From NCBI GenBank assembly GCA_019419405.1, contig DYAA01000109.1, forward strand, positions 1-17,362: DNA of 17,362 nucleotides, given 5' to 3'. The DNA is from Collinsella sp. (lineage in GTDB: Bacteria > Actinomycetota > Coriobacteriia > Coriobacteriales > Coriobacteriaceae). Within the stretch, counting starts at the first letter, position 1; each line of letters starts with the position of its first letter. A program made the translations under genes and the position numbers. Positions 1 through 7,369 of this stretch are shown one piece after another. The notes under the pieces are model-generated. The model did no database searches and had not been told where the DNA came from. It worked only from the letters and a program-made list of their open reading frames with translations.

Positions 1-2410
1 AGACAGCGCGGTCCGCCTTGCCAACGGCGACAGCGAAGCTGATCAGGGTCGGCGGAACGTTGAGCTCGCCGGCTTCGTCTTCAAACGAGCCACTCATGGA
101 ATCCTTGCCGCCGATGGCGCCGGCACCCAGGTCGACCTGGGCCATAAGGGCGCCCAGGACGGCTGCCATGGGCTTGCCCCAACGCTCGGCCTCGGTGCGC
201 AGACGCTCAAAGTACTCCTGGAAGGAGAGATAGGCGCGCTTGTGCTCAAAGCCGGCGGCCACGAGCTTGGCGATGGACTCGACCACGGACAGGTAGGCGC
301 CCGCAAACTGGTCGGCCTCCATCAGATAGGGGTTGAAGCCCCATGCCATAGCGCTCGCCGTGGTGGTCTCGCCGTCCACGGGGAACTTGGCGACCATGGC
401 CGAGCTTGGGGTGAGCTGCGTCTTGCCGCCAAAGGGCATGAGCACGGTCGCGGCGCCGATGGTGGAGTCAAAGCGCTCGGAAAGACCCTTGTTGGAGGCG
501 ACGTTAAGGTCGGTGACGAGCGAGGTCATGCGCTCGGCAAGCGTGGTGCCGGCCCAGCTGGGCTGCCACACGCTGCGGGCGCAGACGTGGGCGACCTGGT
601 GCTTGGGCGCACCGTTGGAATTGAGGAACTCGCGGGACAGATCGACGATGGCGACGCCGTTCCAGGCCATGCGCATGCGCGGCTCGGCGGTAACCTCGGC
701 GATGACGGTTGCCTCCAGGTTCTCCTCGGCGGCGTAGCCCATGAACTCCTCGACGTCACCGTCGGCGACGGCGCAGGCCATGCGCTCCTGGGACTCGGAA
801 ATGGCGAGCTCGGTGCCGTCCAAGCCGTCGTACTTCTTGGTCACGGTATCAAGGTCGACATACAGGCCGTCGGCAAGCTCGCCCACGGCGACCGAGACGC
901 CGCCGGCGCCAAAGTCGTTGCAGCGCTTGATCAGACGGCAGGCATCGCCGCGGCGGAACAGACGCTGCAGTTTGCGCTCGACCGGGGCGTTGCCCTTCTG
1001 GACTTCGGCACCCGAGGTCTCGATGGACTCGGTGTTCTGGGTCTTGGAGGAGCCGGTGGCGCCACCGATGCCGTCACGGCCGGTGCGGCCACCCAGCAGG
1101 ATGATCTTGTCGGTGGGGGCGGGGCACTCGCGACGAACGTGGTTTGCCGGGGTGGCGCCCACGACGGCGCCGACCTCCATGCGCTTGGCCACGTAACCGG
1201 GGTGATAGAGCTCGTTGACCTGGCCGGTGGCAAGGCCAATCTGGTTGCCGTAGCTGGAGTAGCCGGCGGCAGCGGTGGTTACGAGCTTGCGCTGCGGCAA
1301 CTTGCCCTCGAGCGTCTCGGAAACCGGGACGGTGGGGTCGCCGGCGCCGGTGACACGCATGGCCTGGTACACATAGCTGCGGCCCGAGAGCGGGTCGCGG
1401 ATGGCGCCGCCCACGCAGGTGGCGGCACCGCCGAAGGGCTCGATCTCGGTCGGGTGGTTATGGGTCTCGTTCTTAAAGAGGAACAGCCAGTCCTGGTCCT
1501 CGCCGTCGACATCGACCTTCACCTTGACGGTGCAGGCGTTGATCTCCTCGGATTCGTCGACATCGGTCATGACGCCGGTCTTCTTGAGGTACTTGGCGCC
1601 GATGGTGCCCATGTCCATGAGGCAGACGGGCTTGGCGTCGCGACCGAGCTCGTGGCGCATCTCCATGTAGCGGTCGAAGGCCTGCTGCACCACGGCGTCG
1701 TCGATCGTCACGTCATCTAGGACGGTGCCGAAGGTGGTGTGGCGGCAGTGGTCGGACCAGTAGGTGTCGATCACGCGGATCTCGGTGATGGTGGGGTCGC
1801 GGTCCTCATCGCGGAAGTACTGCTGGCAGAAGGCGATGTCCGCCTCGTCCATAGCAAGACCGCGATCGGCGATGAAGACGGCAAGGCCGGCCTCATCGAG
1901 CTCGCGGAAGCCGTCGAGCACTTCGACGGGCTGGGGCTCGGGGGTCTCCATGTACAGCGTCTCGGGCAAGTCGAGCGAGGCGATGCGCGCCTCGACGGGG
2001 TTCACCACGTAGTGCTTGATGGCCTTGATGGCGGCTTCGTCCAGAGCGCCCGAGATCATATAGACCTTGGCGGAGCGCACGGCGGGGCGCTCGCCCTGGC
2101 TGATGAGCTGCACGCACTCGCTGGCGGAGTCGGCGCGCTGGTCAAACTGGCCAGGCAGGAATTCGACGGCAAAGACGGCGCCATCGCTTGCGGGGAGCTC
2201 GTCGTAGGTCACATCGACCTGGGGCTCGCTAAAGACGGTCGGCACGCAGGAGCGGAAAAGCTCCTCGTCGATGCCCTCGACGTCGTAGCGGTTGATGATC
2301 CTCAGGGCCTCGATGCCCTTGATGCCGAGAATCTCGGTCAGCTCGCCCTTGAGCTGCTGAGCCTCGACGTCGAACCCGGGTTTCTTCTCCACGTAGATAC
2401 GAGAGACCAT
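1..2410 (-). CDS. purL: Phosphoribosylformylglycinamidine synthase, large single-chain form (partial, C-terminus off left edge)
   Basis: Catalyses the ATP- and glutamine-dependent conversion of FGAR to FGAM, the fourth step of purine synthesis, in the cytosol. Reading the minus strand from the ATG at 2410 gives about 803 uninterrupted codons to the left edge. An N-terminal PurS-like region is followed by the PurL signature YWSDHCRHTTF (residues 217-227), KNETHNHPTEIEPFGG (from 313), GRDGIGGATGSS (about 443-454) and GGKDSMSG (about 766-773). Single-chain PurL proteins of this type are roughly 1,240 residues, so the end of the second synthetase half and the glutamine amidotransferase domain lie outside the window. 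The start is supported by an AGGAAGG-like ribosome site about 9 nt upstream. It is divergent from the antiporter gene. Long antisense open frames over it are codon-bias shadows. The identification is very secure; the protein is cut by the window, not visibly broken. Confidence 0.97.
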   Translation of the reverse strand, partial: MVSRIYVEKKPGFDVEAQQLKGELTEILGIKGIEALRIINRYDVEGIDEELFRSCVPTVFSEPQVDVTYDELPASDGAVFAVEFLPGQFDQRADSASECVQLISQGERPAVRSAKVYMISGALDEAAIKAIKHYVVNPVEARIASLDLPETLYMETPEPQPVEVLDGFRELDEAGLAVFIADRGLAMDEADIAFCQQYFRDEDRDPTITEIRVIDTYWSDHCRHTTFGTVLDDVTIDDAVVQQAFDRYMEMRHELGRDAKPVCLMDMGTIGAKYLKKTGVMTDVDESEEINACTVKVKVDVDGEDQDWLFLFKNETHNHPTEIEPFGGAATCVGGAIRDPLSGRSYVYQAMRVTGAGDPTVPVSETLEGKLPQRKLVTTAAAGYSSYGNQIGLATGQVNELYHPGYVAKRMEVGAVVGATPANHVRRECPAPTDKIILLGGRTGRDGIGGATGSSKTQNTESIETSGAEVQKGNAPVERKLQRLFRRGDACRLIKRCNDFGAGGVSVAVGELADGLYVDLDTVTKKYDGLDGTELAISESQERMACAVADGDVEEFMGYAAEENLEATVIAEVTAEPRMRMAWNGVAIVDLSREFLNSNGAPKHQVAHVCARSVWQPSWAGTTLAERMTSLVTDLNVASNKGLSERFDSTIGAATVLMPFGGKTQLTPSSAMVAKFPVDGETTTASAMAWGFNPYLMEADQFAGAYLSVVESIAKLVAAGFEHKRAYLSFQEYFERLRTEAERWGKPMAAVLGALMAQVDLGAGAIGGKDSMSGSFEDEAGELNVPPTLISFAVAVGKADRAV

Positions 2411-2518
2411 TGGTTCCTGCCTTCCTGATCGGTTGGGCGTACGGTACGGTATGCGGCAGCGGTCGGTTTACGGGGCAAGCCTCGCGGTCGCCTTGAGCCA
2501 CATGTTTGTAAACCTCAC

Positions 2519-2524
2519 TATGAT
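2519..2524 (+). promoter_or_regulatory. Candidate -10 element for the antiporter gene
   Basis: TATGAT matches five of six bases of the sigma-70-type -10 consensus and lies about 70 nt before the antiporter start. No good -35 lies at 17 nt; TTGAGC sits 20 nt upstream. The 184-nt divergent gap 2411-2594 must also hold the purL promoter on the other strand. The reverse complement of this same area reads ATCATA, and TATCAT lies beside it. I see no clear operator; GTTTGTAAAC at about 2504-2513 is a short imperfect palindrome. Confidence 0.3.
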
Positions 2525-2594
2525 ACGACAGCTCGCGGCGCGTTGAGGACGGCGAGGGTGCTACAGTGAAGCGCAAACAAGAGAAAGGCATCAC

Positions 2595-4157
2595 ATGGCA
2601 TTCGTTTCGCTCGCCATCATCGCACTCGTGGCCTTCGCAAGCCCCTTCATCGCCTCGGCGATTCCCGGAAAACCCGTTCCCGAGACCGTCTTTTTGCTCG
2701 TGCTCGGCGCGGTGCTGGGACCCCATATGCTCGGCGTCATCCATGTAGATGCCGAGGTCTCGCTTGTGTCCGAGCTCGGCCTGGCCTTTTTGTTCCTGCT
2801 TGCCGGCTTTGAGATCGACCCCAAGAGCATTACGGGCGTCGAGGGGCGCTACGGCTTGGCGACGTGGGTCGTCACGTTTGGTATCGCCTGGCTTGCCGTG
2901 CGCTTTACCCCGTGGTTCTCGGTCAGTCATTTCGACGGCATCGCCGTGACGCTTGCCCTCACTTCTACGGCGCTCGGCACGCTCGTGCCCATCATGCGTG
3001 AGCGCTCGCTCACCGGCACGCGTGTGGGCGACTCGATTCTCGCGTATGGCACTTGGGGCGAGCTCGGTCCCGTGCTCGCCATGTCGGTGCTGCTGTCTGC
3101 TCGCACTGGCATCCAAACGCTCGTAATCCTTGGCTTGTTTGCGGTGGTTTGCGTGTTGCTGGCCGTGGTCCCAAGCCGCTCCAAGCGCGTCGGCAGCCGC
3201 TTCTTTGCGTTTGTCGAGGAGCGTGCCGATACCACGTCGCAGACCTTCGTGCGCCTGACGGTGCTCATCCTGGTCACGCTCGTGGCGTTCTCGGCCGTCT
3301 TTGATCTCGACATCGTGTTGGGTTCTTTTGCCGCCGGCTTTGTCCTGCGCTATATCATCCCCGAGGGCAACCATACGCTCGAGACCAAGCTCGACGGCCT
3401 GGCCTACGGCTTTTTGATTCCGGTGTTCTTTACCGTATCGGGCGCAAAGATCGACCTGACGGCCGTGGCGTCACGCCCCGGGCTGCTCGCGGGCTTTATC
3501 GTGGCGTTGCTTATCATTCGCGCCGTGCCCATTCTCATCTCTATGAGCATTTGTCCTGCGACGCGCGATGTGTCGGCGTATGGTCGCATTACCGTGGCCC
3601 TGTACTGCACCACGGCCCTGCCGATCATCGTTGCCGTGACGAGCGTTGCCGTCAACGCGGGCGCGCTGTCGCAAGATATTGCGTCGGTCATGGTTGCCGC
3701 CGGTGCCATCACGGTGTTCTTGATGCCATTGCTCGCGCAGCTCTTCTACCGCGTGGTCGATGCCGCGCCGGTCGCCGCCGTGGCAGAGGTTGCCGAGCAT
3801 CCATCCGATGCGCTTGACATCCTGCGCGCCCATCACGATTTGGCGAGCCTGCTCGCACGCGAGCACGAGCTGCTGACCTCACATGGCCATGGTCGCGTAT
3901 TCGAGGGCCTGCCTACGCTCGATACGATTGCCGAGCGTCTTTCCGCCGAGGCGGCGAGCGGCCACATCGATGCCCGCATCGTGGACGCGGCGCGTCTTCT
4001 TGCCGATAAGACCTATGGTGATGAGGTTGACCCGTCCGAGCTGACTCCGCGTGAGCGCCGCCGCCTTGAGCGCGCCAAGCTCGCCGTACACGAATACCGC
4101 CGCCGCATGCTGGAGCTCTACGCGCGCGATGAAGCCCAGGACGACGACGGCAAGTAG
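2595..4157 (+). CDS. CPA2-type cation:proton antiporter with cytosolic tail
   Basis: Predicted inner-membrane monovalent cation/proton exchanger of the Na+/H+ exchanger (CPA2) superfamily, likely for pH or Na+/K+ homeostasis. Of 520 residues, about 1-388 hold some 12 hydrophobic helices; FLLAGFEID (67-75), ALTSTALGTL (121-130) and a helix-10 basic residue R309 in IIRAVP fit the family. Where most CPA2 proteins carry an Asn-Asp or Asp-Asp pair in the core helix, this one reads GTWGELGP (152-159), with Gly155-Glu156. The tail 390-520 is charged and helical, rich in Arg and Glu, and shows no TrkA-N nucleotide-binding motif, so it is not a standard KefB/KefC. The ATG is preceded by AGAAAGG at a suitable distance. 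The gene is single, divergent from purL and convergent with the dehydrogenase. Family assignment is firm; the ion is not known. Confidence 0.88.
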   Translation: MAFVSLAIIALVAFASPFIASAIPGKPVPETVFLLVLGAVLGPHMLGVIHVDAEVSLVSELGLAFLFLLAGFEIDPKSITGVEGRYGLATWVVTFGIAWLAVRFTPWFSVSHFDGIAVTLALTSTALGTLVPIMRERSLTGTRVGDSILAYGTWGELGPVLAMSVLLSARTGIQTLVILGLFAVVCVLLAVVPSRSKRVGSRFFAFVEERADTTSQTFVRLTVLILVTLVAFSAVFDLDIVLGSFAAGFVLRYIIPEGNHTLETKLDGLAYGFLIPVFFTVSGAKIDLTAVASRPGLLAGFIVALLIIRAVPILISMSICPATRDVSAYGRITVALYCTTALPIIVAVTSVAVNAGALSQDIASVMVAAGAITVFLMPLLAQLFYRVVDAAPVAAVAEVAEHPSDALDILRAHHDLASLLAREHELLTSHGHGRVFEGLPTLDTIAERLSAEAASGHIDARIVDAARLLADKTYGDEVDPSELTPRERRRLERAKLAVHEYRRRMLELYARDEAQDDDGK

Positions 4158-4195
4158 CAAGGAATGTCGGGATACGGGTTCCGTCCAAATAATAG

Positions 4196-4236
4196 AAGGC
4201 GCGCTGCCTGCGGTTGATGCGGACAGCGCGCCTTTT
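4196..4236. terminator. Bidirectional hairpin terminator between antiporter and dehydrogenase genes
   Basis: An 11-bp perfect stem, AAGGCGCGCTG (4196-4206) with CAGCGCGCCTT (4224-4234), closes a 17-nt loop. It is followed by a T run on the plus strand, and by an A/T-rich stretch read from the minus strand. It sits 39 nt after the antiporter stop and 43 nt beyond the stop of the convergent dehydrogenase, so it probably serves both. Confidence 0.8.
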
Positions 4237-4278
4237 GCGTTGAACTCTGTTGAGGTTCGAAGCCGAAACTTTCGACCT

Positions 4279-5028
4279 TTAGGAGCGGGCTGCCCCGTCG
4301 ACGGGGAGGATGGCGCCCGTGACATAGGAGGACATGTCGCTCGCAAGGAAAACGAAGGCGTTGGCAACGTCCTCGGGCTCGCCCATGCGACCGAGCGGAA
4401 TAGTGGCGATGATGGGCTTGATGACCTCTTCGGGCAGGTTGGCGACCATATCGGTCTTGGTTACGCCTGGGGCAACGGCGTTGACGCGAATGCCCATGGG
4501 GGCGAGCTCGCGCGAGAGCGACTGGACCATGCCGTTGACGGCAAACTTAGACGTGGGGTAGCCGACGCCAGAGGGCTGGCCGTACTTGGCGACCATCGAG
4601 CTTGTGGTAGTGATGGTGCCGCCGTGGCCGGCCTCGGTCATGATCTTGGCGGCAGCCTGGTGACCGTTAAAGACGGCGACGACGTTGAGGTCCATAACTT
4701 TGGCGAACTCCTCGGCTGTATAGTCCAAAAGGGGTGAGCGCTGGGAGATTCCGGCGTTGTTGACGACCGTATCGAGACCGCCCATATCGGCTGCAGCCTG
4801 GGTAAAGGCCTCGGTCACGGCTTCGAGTGAGGTGAGGTCGCAGGAGCGACCCCAGACCTTGGCGTCGGGATAGACGGCTGTCAGCTTCTCAACGGCCGCA
4901 TCGGCGGTCTCCTGACGCGAGCCAAAGACGGTGACGGTGGCACCCTCCTCGATAAAGCGGCAGGCGATGGCATAGCCGATACCGCGCGTGCCTCCGGTGA
5001 TGATTGCTTTCTTGCCCTCGAGCAACAT
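4279..5028 (-). CDS. NAD(P)-dependent short-chain dehydrogenase, BaiA/FabG-like
   Basis: Classical SDR of 249 residues, cytosolic, a Rossmann-fold oxidoreductase acting on an alcohol/ketone pair. Visible: TGGTRGIG cofactor loop (11-18), NNAG (90-93), N115, and the catalytic triad S144, Y157, K161 in the YPTSK context; PG motif after beta-6 (VAPGVTKTDM). From memory, segments such as ITGGTRGIGYA, FNGH, GVGYP and VAPGV resemble BaiA 3-alpha-hydroxysteroid dehydrogenases of bile-acid-converting clostridia; generic 3-oxoacyl-ACP reductase (FabG) is the main alternative. After beta-2 the sequence is FGSRQE: Ser37-Arg38 suggest NADP(H), whereas BaiA has an acidic residue there favouring NAD. The start at 5028 has GGAGG 6 nt upstream; an in-frame ATG at 5148 would add 40 residues not typical of the family and lacks a clear ribosome site. 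No fatty-acid synthesis genes adjoin it, which slightly disfavours FabG. Substrate unknown. Confidence 0.85.
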   Translation of the reverse strand: MLLEGKKAIITGGTRGIGYAIACRFIEEGATVTVFGSRQETADAAVEKLTAVYPDAKVWGRSCDLTSLEAVTEAFTQAAADMGGLDTVVNNAGISQRSPLLDYTAEEFAKVMDLNVVAVFNGHQAAAKIMTEAGHGGTITTTSSMVAKYGQPSGVGYPTSKFAVNGMVQSLSRELAPMGIRVNAVAPGVTKTDMVANLPEEVIKPIIATIPLGRMGEPEDVANAFVFLASDMSSYVTGAILPVDGAARS

Positions 5029-5110
5029 GGTGCCTCCATTCTTCGGGGGTGGACGTACGCAGCACAGGATAGCGGCGGACAAAAGCAAACATGCCTGCTT
5101 ATCGGTGAGC

Positions 5111-5139
5111 GGTATCCCTGGTTGACACCGAACGGTCAA
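5111..5139 (-). promoter_or_regulatory. Candidate promoter for the short-chain dehydrogenase
   Basis: On the minus strand TTGACC (5134-5139) and GATACC (5111-5116) are separated by exactly 17 nt, about 85 nt before the start codon. The -35 is a good match; the -10 is weak (three of six). The -35 lies in a small inverted repeat, TTGAC with GTCAA 8 nt apart, that could be an operator half-site pair. Sequence evidence only. Confidence 0.3.
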
Positions 5140-5180
5140 ATTGTTCAAACGCGGATCGCGTCAATGCGCCCCGAGCGTGC

Positions 5181-5220
5181 AAATAAAAGGGCTCCCGTCC
5201 AAGACCAGACGGGAGCCCTT
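5181..5220 (-). terminator. Rho-independent terminator of hom
   Basis: A perfect 13-bp stem (5187-5199 with 5208-5220) with an 8-nt loop is followed, reading the minus strand, by TTTTATTT. It begins 32 nt after the hom stop codon. This is a textbook intrinsic terminator and isolates hom from the dehydrogenase downstream. Confidence 0.92.
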
Positions 5221-5251
5221 CGAGCAAATGCGTTGTGGGGTGTAAACCGAA

Positions 5252-6595
5252 CTAGTTGGCCATGACGCCTTCGGTCCAGGCCTCAACGTCCTCGATGCGC
5301 AGGACGTTGGCGACCTCGGCCACGCAGTCGACGCTGGCAAGCTCCGCGGCGGCAGCCTGGACGTCCTTCTCGAGTGCGCGGTGCGTCAGGAAGATGACCG
5401 AGCAGGCATCGCTGACACCCGACTTGCCGTCCTCGACTTGGTTGATGAGCGAGATCGAAATGTTGTGCTTGGCAAAGATGTCGACCGTCTCGGACAGGGC
5501 GCCCACGCGGTCGGCGACCTTCAGGCGCACATAGTACTTGGTCTGGAGCTCGTCCATGGGCTTAAAGGCGAGGTTGTGACCATAGGGCTCAATCTCGGGC
5601 AGCGGAGCCACGCCCCGGCTGATCTGCTCGGAGAGCGACAGGATATCGCCCACGACGGCGCTCGCGGTGGGGAAGGAGCCTGCGCCGGCACCGTAGAACA
5701 TGGTCTCGCCCACGGCATCGCCCACTACGTAAACAGCGTTCATGGCGCCGTTGACCTTGGCAAGCATGTGGTCGGCGGGGATCAGCGTGGGATGCACGCG
5801 GACGTCGACGCCGGCGTCGGTGTTGCGGGCGATGCCGAGCAGCTTAATGGTGTAGCCGAGCTCGCGGGCCTGGGCGATGTCCTCGGCGCCGATGGTGCGG
5901 ATACCCTGCTGGTACACATCATCGGTGGTAACGCGGGTGCCAAAGCCGATGGAGGCGAGGATGGCCGTCTTGCTGGCGGCATCGAAGCCGTCGACGTCGG
6001 CGGACGGGTCGGCCTCGGCATAGCCCTTGGCCTGTGCATCGGCGAGCACGTCGGCGTAATCGGCGCCCTCGGCGTCCATGCGCGACAGGATGTAGTTGGT
6101 GGTGCCGTTGAGGATGCCGGCGATGGTCAGGATCTTGTTGCCCACCAGATCGTGCTCAAGCGTGCTCACGATGGGGATGCCGCCGCCGCAGCTGGCCTCG
6201 CACTTAATCTGCACGCCGCACGCGCGCGCCTTCTCGGCGAGTGTCTCGACATGACGGCCCAACAGGGCCTTGTTGGCAGAGACGACGTGCTTACCGTTCT
6301 CGAAGGCGGTGGTGAAGATCTCGGTCGCGGGGTGCTCGCCGCCGATCAGCTCGACGACGATGTCGACAGCGGGGTCGGTGACGACGTCGTGCCAGTCACT
6401 CGTAAAGGCCTCGCGCTCAATACCGGCCGCCTCGGCCTGCTCCCAGGCAAGCGCGCAGGCGCGAGTTAGCTTAAGGTCGATGCCGTAGGCGGCCAGGTAC
6501 TCATCGTGGTGGCTCTTGATCAGACGGGCCACGCCGCCGCCGACGGTTCCCAGACCGATCAGACCGACGTTCACGGTGCGCAGGGGTTCGCTCAT
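5252..6595 (-). CDS. hom: Homoserine dehydrogenase with C-terminal ACT domain
   Basis: Reduces aspartate semialdehyde to homoserine with NAD(P)H, the branch step to threonine, methionine and, through threonine, isoleucine. The 447-residue protein has the NAD-binding loop GLGTVGGG (14-21), SANKALLG (106-113), EASCGGGIPIV (133-143), NGTTNYIL (163-170) and the catalytic stretch DVDGFDAASK with D200/D202 and K209. An ACT domain from about residue 353 to 432 (YYVRLKVADRVGALSE onward) is the usual site of threonine feedback inhibition. The length is normal for monofunctional Gram-positive Hom. The ATG at 6595 is preceded by GAAGGAGC at good spacing; the upstream in-frame ATG at 6700 adds 35 unrelated residues and is rejected. 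No thrB or thrC follows within the window, so it appears monocistronic, ending in a strong terminator. It is divergent from the liv locus. Confidence 0.97.
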   Translation of the reverse strand: MSEPLRTVNVGLIGLGTVGGGVARLIKSHHDEYLAAYGIDLKLTRACALAWEQAEAAGIEREAFTSDWHDVVTDPAVDIVVELIGGEHPATEIFTTAFENGKHVVSANKALLGRHVETLAEKARACGVQIKCEASCGGGIPIVSTLEHDLVGNKILTIAGILNGTTNYILSRMDAEGADYADVLADAQAKGYAEADPSADVDGFDAASKTAILASIGFGTRVTTDDVYQQGIRTIGAEDIAQARELGYTIKLLGIARNTDAGVDVRVHPTLIPADHMLAKVNGAMNAVYVVGDAVGETMFYGAGAGSFPTASAVVGDILSLSEQISRGVAPLPEIEPYGHNLAFKPMDELQTKYYVRLKVADRVGALSETVDIFAKHNISISLINQVEDGKSGVSDACSVIFLTHRALEKDVQAAAAELASVDCVAEVANVLRIEDVEAWTEGVMAN

Positions 6596-6648
6596 AGATA
6601 GCTCCTTCGTGCATCTTATGGATGGATTACCGCTTAAAGGTTGAGTGC

Positions 6649-6654
6649 ATTCTA
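6649..6654 (-). promoter_or_regulatory. Candidate -10 element for hom
   Basis: Read on the minus strand, TAGAAT (five of six to consensus) lies 54 nt before the hom start. No convincing -35 is seen at 16-18 nt. The rest of the 200-nt gap between hom and the livK remnant shows no riboswitch or attenuator that I can recognise. Confidence 0.3.
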
Positions 6655-6761
6655 GCGTGAACCGAGGGCGCGTGCTCGCCAGGCAACAGGAGTCGCACAA
6701 AACGGCACCCCCCGAAACGCTGCGGAAACATTGGAAACATGCTCGCTACAAACGGAACTCC

Positions 6762-6790
6762 GTAACAAACTGTCAACGTTTACACCATAA
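6762..6790 (+). repeat. Upstream sequence shared with the livK promoter region
   Basis: GTAACA followed by TTTACACCATAA here (6762-6767, 6779-6790) parallels GTAACA followed by TTTACACAATAA upstream of livK (7151-7156, 7173-7184), although the spacing differs (11 versus 16 nt). The shared order suggests that the livK paralogue once had its own livK-like control region, which is now joined directly to the middle of the coding sequence. The match is short and could be partly chance. Confidence 0.4.
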
Positions 6791-6795
6791 GGTTC

Positions 6796-7098
6796 GCCCT
6801 GTGCGACTGGGGCATGCAGGCGCTCGTCGACTCCGTTACCACTGGTGCCGCCGTCGCCGTCTCGGCCGAGATCGCCGATGCCTTTGCCGAGCAGGCCAAG
6901 GCATCCAAGCTCGACATCGTCGATACCGAGACCTTTAAGGACGACTCCTCCACGAGCTTTATCAACCAGCCGACCAAGGCCATGCGCAAGATCAAGATCG
7001 AGGGCCTGACTGGCGAGCTCACGTGGAACGACGAGGGCCAAGTCGAAAAGCCCGCTACGGCCTATGTGATCCAGGACGGCAAGTACATCGCCGCCTAA
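6796..7098 (+). pseudogene. Remnant of a second branched-chain amino acid binding protein (livK paralogue), internally deleted
   Basis: The open frame (ATG 6814, 94 codons) is a patchwork of three blocks of the LivK encoded just downstream: fragment 1-19 matches LivK 113-131 (14/19 identical), 20-56 matches 198-234 (27/37), and 57-94 matches 358-395 (26/38). Homology starts slightly before the ATG (ALCDWG at 6796-6813). It lacks the lipoprotein signal, the first ligand-binding lobe and most of the second, so it cannot fold as a binding protein. There is no ribosome site before 6814. About 71% identity means an old paralogue, comparable in idea to the E. coli LivJ/LivK pair sharing one permease, that has since lost blocks. 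Both internal deletions kept the frame. A translated functional mini-protein is possible but less likely. Confidence 0.8.
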
Positions 7099-7150
7099 GC
7101 GCGCATAAAGCGCGACCGGTGAGGCTGTTTTATTCAGGGCGGGGACGCTT

Positions 7151-7209
7151 GTAACAGAACGGAAACATTGCTTTTACACAATAAAGTGGCTTTACTGCAT
7201 AAAGTAATA
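7151..7209 (+). promoter_or_regulatory. Probable livK promoter/operator region
   Basis: The 7130-7300 stretch is strikingly A/T-rich compared with its surroundings. TTGCTT (7169-7174) and TTTACT (7191-7196) are roughly 17 nt apart and could be -35 and -10. ATAAAGT occurs twice (7181-7187 and 7199-7205), and TAAAG/CTTTA and TTACT/AGTAA form short inverted repeats, as expected of a regulator binding site. The exact start site cannot be fixed. A second candidate -10, TACTAT, occurs near 7289. Confidence 0.45.
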
Positions 7210-7302
7210 GAAATACGCAGAAATATGGATAAATGAACAAATCCAAAGAAAAGTTGAAATATCCGCCACTTTTCCTAACTAAAGCGTCTACTATTTTGCG
7301 AA

Positions 7303-7348
7303 CGCCGAACACGGCGAAGGATGGCCTGTCGGGTAACCAAAACCCGAC
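7303..7348 (+). promoter_or_regulatory. Two small hairpins in the livK leader
   Basis: CGCCG-AACA-CGGCG (7303-7316) is followed by GTCGGGT/ACCCGAC (7328-7334 with 7342-7348, 7-nt loop). The second ends about 10 nt before the AGGAG ribosome site of livK. There is no T run, so they are not a classic terminator. They could stabilise the messenger or tune translation. Confidence 0.4.
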
Positions 7349-7369
7349 GAGATTTGAGAGGAGAGCCGC

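Noticed and set aside
242..1720. A 492-codon plus-strand open frame opposite purL
   Set aside because: It is antisense to a well-conserved purL reading with all family motifs; its Gly/Ala/His/Val-rich product resembles no family and is a by-product of GC-rich codon use.
2411..2594. Purine-responsive riboswitch or PurR box before purL
   Set aside because: No conserved purine aptamer core or long palindromic operator is visible in this divergent gap.
5381..6469. A 362-codon plus-strand open frame opposite hom
   Set aside because: It is a shadow of hom codon bias; no ribosome site and no family features.
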